Of a stretch of 64,000 bases of DNA, positions 21,981 through 32,142 are shown one piece after another. Position 1 is the first letter of the stretch, and every line of letters starts with the position of its first letter. Position numbers and translations under genes: made by a program. Source of the stretch: Platanthera guangdongensis (lineage: Eukaryota > Streptophyta > Magnoliopsida > Asparagales > Orchidaceae). The notes beneath the pieces were generated by a model. That model saw only the letters and a list, made by a program, of their open reading frames with translations. It did no database searches and was not told the origin of the DNA. Where the stretch lies: contig CM077150.1 in NCBI GenBank assembly GCA_039583875.1, positions 177,820,375-177,884,374 on the forward strand, in the 5' to 3' direction.

Positions 21981-23900
21981 TGAAAGAAATTGTACCTAAT
22001 CACCTAGAGGGGGGGGGGGGGGTGAATAGGTGACCTTAATCTTTTTAAACTTTTAGGCAGATTTAATCACAGATTTCACAGAACGTAAAACAGCAACCAC
22101 AGAATCATACACACACAGAGTACACACAGTTTTATAGTGGTTCCCCAAGGTTTGGCTACATCCACTTTCCCCCCTTCGCCTATCTAGTAGTGTACTAGAT
22201 TCGGCCAAACTCCTCCACTATTCCTCAGATCCTCAGATCTTACACTCAGAACCCCAAAACAGGTTCCTACAACTCAGGCTCAAAGCCCTACCACTCAGTC
22301 TTCACCAAGACCTACACTCAGACTTCAACAAGGCCTACACTCATCCCTCAACAAGGCCTACACTCAGAGAAATGGATCTCCTACACTGAGGCACACATGC
22401 CCTACCACTCAGCCTTTATAATTTCAGGCTTACAACTCAGATCCCTTAGGATCCTACAAGAAATTAAAATTACAAAGTATTAACCTACAACTTAGAATAA
22501 GAGAGAAGAGTTGACAGGTTTCTTGATGAGTTCTTGGAAGAACTTTGCTGAGATCAACCTCCCTTGGCTTCCTTCAAAGCTTCTTGAATTTAGAACACAG
22601 TAGGGTTGATTCTCTATGCAGTTGATCTTCAATCACTGCAACTTAAGATTCAGATCTTAATCTGAAACTTTTCTTCACAGCCTGGTTCAACAGCTGTCTT
22701 CTTGGAAGGAGCTCTCTCTCTCCAACTACTTAGATCTTCACTTGAATTGATTCTTCAATGAATTTCTTGATCATCTTCTTCTGTTGACAGAATAAGCCTT
22801 TATATAGGCTTTTTTCATGGTGACCGGCTGATCCGGTTTCTAACAGCTTTCTGACAGCTCTGACAGTTGCAGTAGACCGGCTGGAATGGTAGCTGTCAAG
22901 TCATCCAGTCACTTCTTGAATTTTCTATAACTGTCGGAAAGTGTCGAGACAGTCAGTCTTTAAGTGTCGATACTTATAGCCTAGTGTCGACACAACTAGA
23001 CTAAGTGTCGACACTAGCCTTCACGGTGTCGACACAACTCCTTGTGTTGTAGAATCTGCTTCTCGGCACTGCTTTTTCAACATGTGTCGACACTGATATT
23101 GTGTGTCGGTGCAACTCCTTGTTCTTTAGTACTTAGTTGAATTCTTGTAAGTGTCGACACAACTCCTTTGTGTCGACACATCTTCTTGTGTTGATACTCG
23201 CTGAGTGTCGACACATTTTCTTAGTGTCGACACTTGACTTCTGTGTTGATACTTGCTGAGTGTCGACACATTTTCTTAGTGTCGACACTTGTACTTAGAC
23301 TTCATTGAAATTTGCTGAGTGTCGACACAGCCTCCTAGTGTCGACACTTTCTTCATGTGTTGAGACTTTTGCTGTGTGTCGACACTGATCCTTTGTGTCG
23401 ACACATTCTTCATGTGTTGAGACTTTGGCTGAGTGTCGACACATCTCCTTTGTGTCGACACTTGTACTTAGAATTTGTTGAACTTTTGCTGAGTGTCGAC
23501 ACAGCCTCCAAGTGTCGACACTTTCTGATGTCGACAAAGTTCCTCTGGGTGTCGACACTGCTTCTAAGTGTCGACACTGCTTCACTGGACATTTCTTCAT
23601 TGTGTGTCGACACAACCTGTATGTGTCGACACTTTCCTTCTGGTGTCGACTCTGCATTTCTGGTGTCGACACAATTACTCCAAGTGTCGGCACTGCTTCT
23701 CTGGGTGTCGACACAAGTCTTCTTAAGTGTCGACACTTTTCTTCTGGATGTCGACACATTCTTAGAAACTTTTCAGCTTTCCCTGCATATACTTAACCTG
23801 CACAACTAAACTCAAAACACATCAAATACATTTTGATGTATATCATTGAGTAGGGTGAGGTTTCTTCAAATCAGGTACATTTATTCCAATGTACCCAACA
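21981..23900 (-). repeat. Sirevirus I 3' LTR
   Basis: 1920 bp, aligned end to end with 32143-34059. From the plus-strand left end it holds a G tract inside CACCTA/TAGGTG arms (about 22000-22035), degenerate CCTACACTCAG repeats (about 22250-22460), a TATA (minus TATATAAAG, 22798-22806), GACCGGCT repeats (about 22830-22890), and the GTGTCGACAC cluster (about 22960-23760). Confidence 0.95.
22960..23760 (-). promoter_or_regulatory. GTGTCGACAC palindrome cluster, Sirevirus I LTR
   Basis: About 25 perfect GTGTCGACAC palindromes by eye, plus many one-off variants (GTGTTGATAC, GTGTCGACTC). They are often paired about 24 bp apart. On the minus strand the cluster is upstream of the TATA box, the position where Sirevirus LTRs are known to carry palindrome arrays. 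The 5' LTR copy is at about 33110-33920. Confidence 0.85.
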
Positions 23901-24301
23901 ATCTCCCCCTATTTGGAGAAGTCATAACCCTTAGTCAATGATATACACCATACATAACAAAATCACAGTATGATGTAAAACAGGATTATATAACAGGGTA
24001 AGTACATAAATATGTATAAACAAACATGTATACACAAATATGTCAGAACAATAATGTAATAAATTTAACACATATCACATAGTTCTAAGAACTTCAACAT
24101 TTTTATTATTCAAAAGTTTACAGAAAGTTTTAATACAAGTGATTACACATAGTAAACTTAAGAAAATTTTTTATCCTATTGCTGCTCAGGCAATTTCTAT
24201 CCTATTGCTGCTTAGGCTCCTTGATCACAATGCCCTTTCCTGATTGTATCTTTGCTTGGACTGGGGCTTCAGCATCTTCAGCAGCAGCAAGCTTCTTTCC
24301 T
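23901..24301 (-). other. Sirevirus I polypurine tract and 3' untranslated stretch
   Basis: The minus strand reads CAAATAGGGGGAGAT directly before the LTR (plus 23901-23915). The remaining 380 bp up to the end of the extra ORF is A/T-rich with no coding signal. It is conserved with Sirevirus II (46565-46863). Confidence 0.8.
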
Positions 24302-27045
24302 TTAAGATCCTTCTTTTTTCAAATCTTCAGCTTTGATCTTTTGTCTTTCAAAGTAATGATAAGGCTTTGGAAAGTACTTGCTAGGCTCCTGGGCAGTAGG
24401 AGGTAGCTTTCCCATCTTAGCCTTTCTTCTATATTGCACAATGGCCTCTTGCCTACTCTCATGCTTCCTCCACTCCAGTTCAAAATAACACTTGTTTCTA
24501 TCCTGGATATTGTCCTTGGCAGCCTTCCATGCAGTCAAGATAATATTCCTGGAAGTGGGGCTCCATTGTTCAAAGTCAGGCCTAAGTTCAGCTTGCTCTC
24601 TGAATCTCTTCTTAGACAATTGAGTCTCTTGTTCTTTTAGCAAAGCTTCTTGTTCTTTCAGTATAGCCTCTGGCACTGGCTGAACTACTTTCTCAATGAT
24701 GACATTCTGAATTCCCTCAGGAGGGCTATACATTGACTGTATATCTTGATGTATCATATCAAAGTCTGGTGGAGGGTATATTACTTGAGCCACTTCAGCT
24801 TGCTCCCCTCCAAGATATGCAGGATTAATTCCAGACTCTGCAACATTGTCATCATCACATAATGGAGGATATCCAAGGGTGGCTCTGATGGAATTTGAAA
24901 TCCACTTTGCATGATCAGAGCCTGCTTTGACTAACACCCTCTCCCCCTTTATGACTTCTCTTTCAATGTGATCTCTTAGATCATCTTTCTGGAATCTTAT
25001 CTGGGCATTCAGATAGTTTACTCCATCTTTGTAGAAAGGTTTCAACCTTTGGAGCTTGTCAGTTATAGCCTTTTGAGAGTCTGCAATTGCAGTTTGAACA
25101 GCAGTTAAGCTCTCTTGCAGTTGTTTGTCAAATTCTGCTTTGGCAGTGGTCAGGGCTGCATTCTGAGCAGTTGCTATATTCTTCAGTTCTGTTCCAATGG
25201 CATTGTGTGAAGCTGTCAAATTATCATTCATTCTTATCTGATTCTCCAGGACATAGCCTTGCTTCACTTCTAGATCATCAAGTTTGTCTTTATTTTTTCT
25301 TGATGTGTGGCCAGATAGACTACTGCATTTCCTCCCTTATGGAAGCAGTCAGTCATTTCTTTCTTATTCAGATTCATTTCAAATCTGATGGACTTAATAT
25401 CTTGTGCAAGATCAAACTGCAGAGACTTATGTCCTTCATCCATATAAGATTGCAAAGCCTGTCTTTGCCCATCCATATTTATCTGTAATGCAACCATCAG
25501 AGAACTGAAGTCAGTAGATGGGGCAGGCTGTGGTGTAGGCTGTGGTGCAATTGTTTGTAAAGCTTTCTTGTAATTCTGGCTCCTTCTCTTAAAGACTTGG
25601 AATTTCCTCTTCTTGGCTCTTGCAGCCTCTTCATCTTCAGAAGCAGATGTGCTTGCAATATCAACCCTGTCCTTAGCCCTTGAAGGTAAATCCTTGTCAG
25701 TCCTAGGAACCTGCTGAGCATCCTTTGGTACTTCAGGTTCTTTGCTTGCAGTTTCTTCTATAATCTCCACATGCTCCCCCTCAATAATTACTTTCTCCCC
25801 CTCAGCAACAACACTTTCTTTCTCAAAGTCTGTTTGGAGAAGGTCCGGGAACAGTTCTTCTAAGGTAAATTCCTGTTGATGATGGGGTGGAGAATCTCTT
25901 ATATCATCAATCACTTGATCAGCAACAGATGTGTCTTCCAGGACAACATCCTGTGGTTGGCTATGTGTTTGTGTTTGCTGATTAACATTAGGTAATGAAT
26001 CAGACAAAACATCATCCTCAATAGGGAAATCTAATTTATTATTTTCAGTGATTACCTCAAGTATTGTGTGGGTAGCTTGTTCACTTTCTAGTGGAGTTGG
26101 TTCTTCCACAAGTAAGGGCTCCCCCTGGATGGAATCCTGGTGAATTGGGCTTGCTTGTGGTAGCTCCCCCTGTCTTGGTGCATCTTCTTTTCCTGCTGGA
26201 GATTGTCCAGCATTTCCAGTTTCTTCCTCATCTGGAGTGAACACTACATGCTCTTCAGAGCTGCTTGATGATTCTTGAGCCACAGGGGCTGTCTTTTTCT
26301 TCTTCTTCAGAGGTGTTTCCTTTACTGTAGATGGTAGTTCTTTGGTCAGTACTCTATCCCATCTAGAGAAGATTCTTAAATCCATTCTCCTCATATGGTT
26401 AATCTTAGATCCAGCTGCTTGATTCATCACTTCTGGGATACTACCAGCTAGGTAAAGACTTAGTATTTTACCCAAATTGGGCTTCTTCATACTCTATTTT
26501 ATCTTTTCAAACACAACTGTAGACCAATCAGTATCCAGTTTGTAGATAATTCTTGTCATTAGGCTAAACATATGAGCTGAAATCCTGTCATGCCCTCCAG
26601 GCTTGCTCAAGATAACCTTGCCAACAATTTCAGATAAGAATTTGCCTTGCATATTCATTCCCTTTCTGTTGAAAACAGATCCTATTTTCATGTTGGAGTC
26701 CAGTCCACACCATATCAATGCTTCTCTAGTTTTATAAGCAGAAACATCATCTTCTTCCTTTGTCCTTGGTAGTTATAGTACCTTTCTCAGGCTCTTAGTA
26801 GAGACCTTCACCTTTGCCCCATGAACTCTTGACTTAATCTTAAGTCCTGATTCATCTAGTGATGCTGCATTCAGAAACTCCAGGACCTCCTTCTTCCAGA
26901 TCTTGATCAGCTCTGAAATAAGAAATTCTAACCTAGTCTTTGTGATTAGGGTTATCACGCCTTTGATATCAGGTTCCGCGTCATCAAATGTGTGCCGCAC
27001 GAGTTCATAACCTTCATTCACATTCTCTTCTAGCTTGGGCGCCAT
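24302..27045 (-). pseudogene. Extra ORF downstream of pol, Sirevirus I
   Basis: About 914 codons from the ATG at 27045 (MAPKLEENVNEGYELV), broken at about 26773 and 26494 (stops) and 25268 (frameshift). The function is not recognised. Visible parts: an N-terminal about 250-residue globular region (LIWCGLDSNMKIGSVF, INHMRRMDLRIFSRW); a long acidic Ser/Glu-rich middle; a basic patch AKKRKFQVFKRRSQNYKK that resembles a nuclear localisation signal; a segment of heptad-like helices (AQDIKSIRFEMNLNKKEM); and a Lys-rich C-terminus (YRRKAKMGKLPP, YHYFERQKIKAEDLKK). No transmembrane segment is seen, so an envelope role has no support although the position is that of Sirevirus env-like genes. Related copies are at 46864-49710, 61534-64000 and 38183-40260. 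Confidence 0.8.
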
Positions 27046-27535
27046 TAGGGTTTGAAGAAATTTGAATCTAGAGAAGAGAGATGTCGACACACAAGTTTGG
27101 TCTCGAAACTTTGGTGAGCGTGTCGACAAACAATGGCGAAAACCTATTTATACCTTTCTAGAATCGAAGATGAAAGGGCGCGTCAAAATACTTAAATTGT
27201 GTCGACACTGTTGATAAGTGCCGACACAGACTTATAATGTCTCGACAACTATTTGTCGACACAAGTATAGTCGACAGAATATATGTGTCGACACTTGTTT
27301 ATGTGTCGACACCGCTTTGCTCGACACGTAGTCGAGAGTTTACTAGACTAATTCTAAGTAAAGCCTAAGTGTCGACACCACCTTGGATGTGTCGATACCT
27401 ACTATTTATGTGTCGACACTAATTCTCTTAAGTGTCGACACAGACTATCTAGATGTGTCGACACCATTTCTCTGAAATGTCGACACCACCTTTCTGTGTC
27501 GACACAGACAACTCTGTGTGTCGACACCATTTTAC
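27046..27535 (-). promoter_or_regulatory. Candidate internal promoter of the extra ORF, Sirevirus I
   Basis: This lies between the RNase H end and the ATG at 27045. GTGTCGACAC palindromes and variants are dense at about 27195-27530. A TATA box (minus TATAAATA, 27145-27152) lies about 100 bases before the ATG, and two more TGTCGACA sites fall between them. The sequence just before the start is AAACCCTAATGG. Layout and TATA context (GGTATAAATAGG) match Sirevirus II at 49711-50190. Confidence 0.6.
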
Positions 27536-27539
27536 TTAG

Positions 27540-30019
27540 CCAATTTTGAAAACTTATTCTAAGTTTATCATACCTAATTCAATTTTGAACCTATTGAATT
27601 TGGTTTCATCTAAGAGCTTAGTATACATGTCAGCTAGCTGATTATCTGTATTAATATATTCTAGTGAAATATCTTCTTTTTCCACATGTTCTCTTAGAAA
27701 ATGGTATTTGATTTCTATATGCTTAGTCCTACTATGGGAGACAGGATTGTTTGTAATAGAAATAGCACTAGTAGAATCACAAAATAGAGGTGTTCTACTT
27801 ACTTGTATACCATAGTCTTCTAGCTGATGTTGAATCCATAGAAGTTGAGCACAACAACTTCCTGCAGCAACATACTATGATTCTGCTGTGGAGATAACCA
27901 CACTTGTTTGCTTCTGGCTACTCCATGATATCATTCTTCCACCTAGGAATTGACAGGTACCAGTTGTACTTTTCTTATCTTCCTTGCAGCCTGATGGTTG
28001 TTCCACATAGACTTCTTCCTTCAGATTTCCATTCAGAAATGCTGACTTAACATCCATTTGGTATACTTTAAACCCTTGATAGGTTGCATAGGCCAAGAAC
28101 ATCCTTATTGCCTCCAGTCTGGCTACTGGAGCAAAGGTTTGATCAAAGTCAATACCTTCTTCCTGCCTATATCCCTTAGCAACCAGTCTTGCTTTGTTCT
28201 TTATAATCACTCCATGTTTATCCATCTTGTTCCTGAAGATCCACTTAGTTCCAATTATGTTGTGGTCTTTTTGTTTAGGAACTAGCTCCCAGACATTGCA
28301 TCTTTTGAACTGGTTCAGCTTCTCTTGCATAACCTCAATCCAATGAGGGTCTAGGATGGCTTCTTCAAATTTCTTTGGCTCAACTTGTGATAGAAAGCTG
28401 GAGTAGAGTACTGAACTTAGATTTCTGCTCCTGGTTTGTACCCCTTGACTTAGATCACCAATAATTTGATTGTCTGGATGATCTTTTAGATGTCTATTTA
28501 CTGGAGGTAGCCTGGCTTCTGGTTGAACTCCTTCAGCTGCTTCAACTTGTTGCACCCCTTGGTCTTCTTCTGCATCAGGTGCATCTAGTACTCCCCATGG
28601 ACAACAGCCACTATCATCCACATGTTGACTTGCAGTAGATCCTTCTTCAATAGTAAGCTTGTCCATCTTCTTAGTCACACCTGTGGAGCTGCAAATACTT
28701 CTAGGCAATTCATTGTTAATGAGTCTAGCTTCATCAAACACTACATGTACTGACTCCTCTACAACTTGAGTAGTCAAGTTGTAGACCCTATAAGCCTTAC
28801 TGTTGTTGTTGTACCAAACAAAGATCCCCTCTTGGGATTTGGCAGCAAACTTGGTTAAGTAAGACTTACCATTGTAAGTATATAGCATTTACAACCAAAG
28901 ATCCTGAAATAGGATAGATTTGGTTTTCTGCCTTTCACAATCTCATAGGGGGTCTTGTTGTGACTTTTGGTGATAGTAGCCCTATTAATTACATGGCAAG
29001 CAGTGTTTACTGCCTCAGCCCAGAAATATTCTGGGAGAGATGTATCACTTAATAGGGTTCTACCAGCCTCTATCAAGGTTCTATTTTTCCTTTCAGCAAT
29101 GCCATTTTGCTGAGGTGTTCTTGGTGAAGAAAATTCCTGAAATATCCCAAATTCTTCACATTGCTTTGTCATACTGTCAGACTGGAATTCAGTACCATGG
29201 TCACTTCTTATTTTGACCACTGTACTGTCTAACTCATTCTGAATTTGTTTGACAAAACCATAAAAGATACTGGGAGTTTCAGATTTCTGTCTAAGGAAGA
29301 ACACCCAGGAAAACCTTGAGTAGTCATCTACAACTACAAATGTGTAGACCTTCCTACCTAGGCTGTGAACTGGCATAGGACCAAAAAGATCCATATGCAA
29401 GAGGTATAAGCACCTCACAGCATCTTTGTTTTCAATGCTATTAAAGGTGGATCTAGTCTGCTTGCCTTTTTGACAAGCTGAGCATATCCCATCTTTAATA
29501 CACTTAACCAGAGGACCATTCCTCACTAACTCTTTGCTAAAGAGTTGGCCAATTGTCTTGTAGTTAAGATGGACTAGCCTCTTGTGCCATTTGACACAAT
29601 GAGAGACTTTCTCATCAGCTACAAGATACACAGGAGACATTGTTCTCACACATAATGTCTAGACAATAGGCATTTCTCTTCCTATAACCAGACAGAATGA
29701 TCTCTTGATCATTTGATCTCCTGATATGACAACCATCTTTGACAAATGAGATGTCATATCCTAAATCACTCAGCTGACTTATACTAATGAGGTTGTGTTT
29801 CAAACCTTTAACATAAGCCACTTGAGTAATTGTTATAAGGTTGCTAGAAATATTACCAAAACCTTTGATGATTCCTTTTTCAGAACCACCAAAGCTGACT
29901 TTAGGACCATCCTTAATTGGTGTGTAGTCCTTTAGCAATCCCCTAGTTCCAATCATGTGCCTGGAACATCCACTGTCCAAGTACCATATTGGGGCATGGT
30001 CACTTGGACTTACCTGCAA
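27540..30019 (-). pseudogene. Sirevirus I pol (protease, integrase, truncated RT, RNase H)
   Basis: Minus-strand order: protease (WYLDSGCSRHMIG, about 29990), GAG-pre-integrase and integrase HHCC (HKRLVHL...CSACQKGK), integrase core (HMDLFGPM, IRSDHGTEFQS, SPRTPQQNGIAERKNRTLIE), a variable linker, then RT from [18 protein letters not shown] to [15 protein letters not shown]. There it jumps directly to the RNase H region [17 protein letters not shown]. About 0.7 kb, including the YVDD active site present in Sirevirus II, is deleted. Frameshifts lie near 29640 and 28880, and a stop near 27875. No functional polymerase could be made. Confidence 0.92.
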
Positions 30020-30025
30020 AACAAA

Positions 30026-32037
30026 TTAGTTAACCTTAGAACCCAAAGAATTCTTAGGTCCTTGGTGCTGGTTAGTTTGCCTCTTAACAAAACTACCTGT
30101 AGCTTTTCTAGCAGGCAGATTGCTACTCACCTTGGCACTTGAATTGTGAAAACAGTCTATGGCAAAGTGGCCTACCTTGCCACAACACCAGCACTCAAAT
30201 CTGTTGTACCTTTGCTTAGGTACAACCCTGGCTGTTTTATTTACAGCAGGCTCTTTGTTGAGTACTGGGGCTTTGTCCTTAGACTTGGACTTTACAGTCC
30301 TAGCAGGTTTTGTAAACCCTAATCCAGTTTTACCCTTTTGATGTACAAATTCATCTATCAAAGGTAGAACAGACTTTGGTTTAGAAAACCTTGCAAATAT
30401 GTCTCTCTCTTTCTGAAGACTAATCTCCAGATTTCTGATTTGATAATTTTTAAATGTTATAGCCCCCATCTAAATAACAGTTATGTTCTTCAGCCTGGCT
30501 ATTTCATTTAGGTTTTGATCAATCAACTTATCAAAATCTGTTGCAACCACTTTGAGATTAGCAATCTCCTTAGCCTGACTCTTGGTCAAGGATTTGCTTT
30601 TCTTCAAAGCTTGCAACACTACTCTATATTCATTAATTAATTGATGAATATCTCCTTCAGATTCAGATCCACTCTCATCACTTGATGATGATGTATCTGA
30701 ATCTGACTCAGTACTAGAAATTGAATCAGCAGAACAATTTTGTACCTGACTTGGTCCAGGATGATCCTGGATTTTGTCTCCTCTTGACAAGGCCATCAGT
30801 CCCTGGCACTGATTGTCCTCATACTCATATATAGAGTTCATTAACTGGATGAACTTATCTTCCTCTTCTTCAGCAAACAGTGCAATGTAAGCTTCAAGTC
30901 TGAATCAGTTTCTGAAGATGACATATCTGACAGACTTTTGTCCTTTTTAGCAACAAAGGACCTTTCCTTTTTGCCCTTGATCTGAGTCTTCTTCTTATCA
31001 TTAGACTCTTTCCTCTTCTCTGGACAGTCAGCAACAACATGTCCCTATTTGTTACAACAATAACAAACTATCTTTGAAGATGTAGTTCTGCTTGACTTGG
31101 GCTTTCTCCTGTCATTCTTTGATGACTTTTGTGAAGTGGATGGCTTAGACCTCCACTGTTTCTTCTTTAGGAACTTCTGAAAATGTCTTGTAAAAGCTGC
31201 AAAGTCCTCATCACTCTCAATACTTTCAGAATTCTTACTTTCTGACTCATCTGTCTCAGTCTCAGCAACTTTTGGGGGTGGAGATGGAGACTTACTTTTA
31301 TATTTCTTGGTGGCTTCTGTCTTGAATGCCACAACACTTTCTTTATGCTCAATTCTTGTAGTCTTCTCTTCCTCTTTCCTAACCATTAGCTGCATTTCAT
31401 AGGATAACAGCTTTCCAAACAATGTTGGAGGAGGAATATTTGCTAACTTGGCTATTTCTCTTATGATACAAATCTTAGTATCCCAGTCTTTAGTTAGGGA
31501 TCTCAAGAACTTATCATTCAGCTCATAGTTGCTGAATTCTCTTCCATAAGACATCAACTCATTGACAATCCTATAGAATTTCTTGTAGCATTCTGTTATA
31601 CTATCAGACCTGCCTTGTCTGAAACTTTCATACTCCTGATTTAGTAAAGACTTTCTGTCCTGTCTAACTTCTTCAGAGCCCTCCATGTACACTATAAGTG
31701 TGTCCCACATTTCCTTTGATGTTTTACAGTGAATCAAATTCTGTAATGTGGCATCATCTATTGCACTCACAATAATATTCTGGGCCCTCTTGTCCATAGT
31801 GGCCGGAATAATCTCATCCTTAGTCATCTCAGAATAGTCCTTAGGAGTTCTCTGGTTTGCATCTAGAACTGATAATTTCATCAGCACATATGACCCTTCT
31901 TTGACTGTGATATAGATTCTAGGGTCAGAGGCTTCCATAAACAGTCTAACCCTTTCTTTCCAGTTGCCAAAAATCTCCTTTCTACAGATTGGCAACTTCA
32001 TGGATCCAAGTTCTTTGTGATTCTCTGTGGAACCCAT
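30026..32037 (-). pseudogene. Sirevirus I gag (broken)
   Basis: Starts at the ATG at 32037 (MGSTENHKELGSMKLPICRK). The capsid-like region has WKERVRLFMEASDPRIYI, HCKTSKEMWDTL and YKKFYRIVNELMSYG, typical of the UBN2-type gag of copia. A first knuckle, CYCCNK, is cut by a stop at 31045. A second, CWCCGKVGHFAIDC, is at about 30180. Further breaks are near 30890 and 30470. The last codons are followed by TAA, directly in frame with pol. Compare the intact gag at 53397-55409. Confidence 0.9.
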
Positions 32038-32128
32038 TTTCTTGATTTTCTTGATTCTGCACTTGATTAAACTGAATCTGCCAACAGGATATTTTACTCA
32101 GACAGTTATGTCCTTTTTGAGAAACCTC

Positions 32129-32140
32129 GCTTTGATACCA
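32129..32140 (-). other. Sirevirus I primer-binding site
   Basis: The minus strand reads TGGTATCAAAGC two bases inside the 5' LTR, complementary to the 3' end of initiator tRNA-Met. Confidence 0.9.
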
Positions 32141-32142
32141 CT

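Noticed and set aside
22960..23760. Regularly spaced palindromes that resemble a CRISPR array
   Set aside because: The repeat is only 10 bp with variable spacing, and it occurs at equal positions in every LTR of a plant retrotransposon. No cas genes are present.
23276..23809. Many open frames of Ser/Val/Asp/Thr-Cys-Arg-His repeats on both strands (also 33435-33968, 45622-46605, 56776-57593, 60479-61133)
   Set aside because: They are the translation of GTGTCGACAC in different frames (VDT, CRH, VST). The palindrome is read alike on both strands, and the frames lack initiation context and conservation. They are artefacts of the repeat, not repeat proteins.
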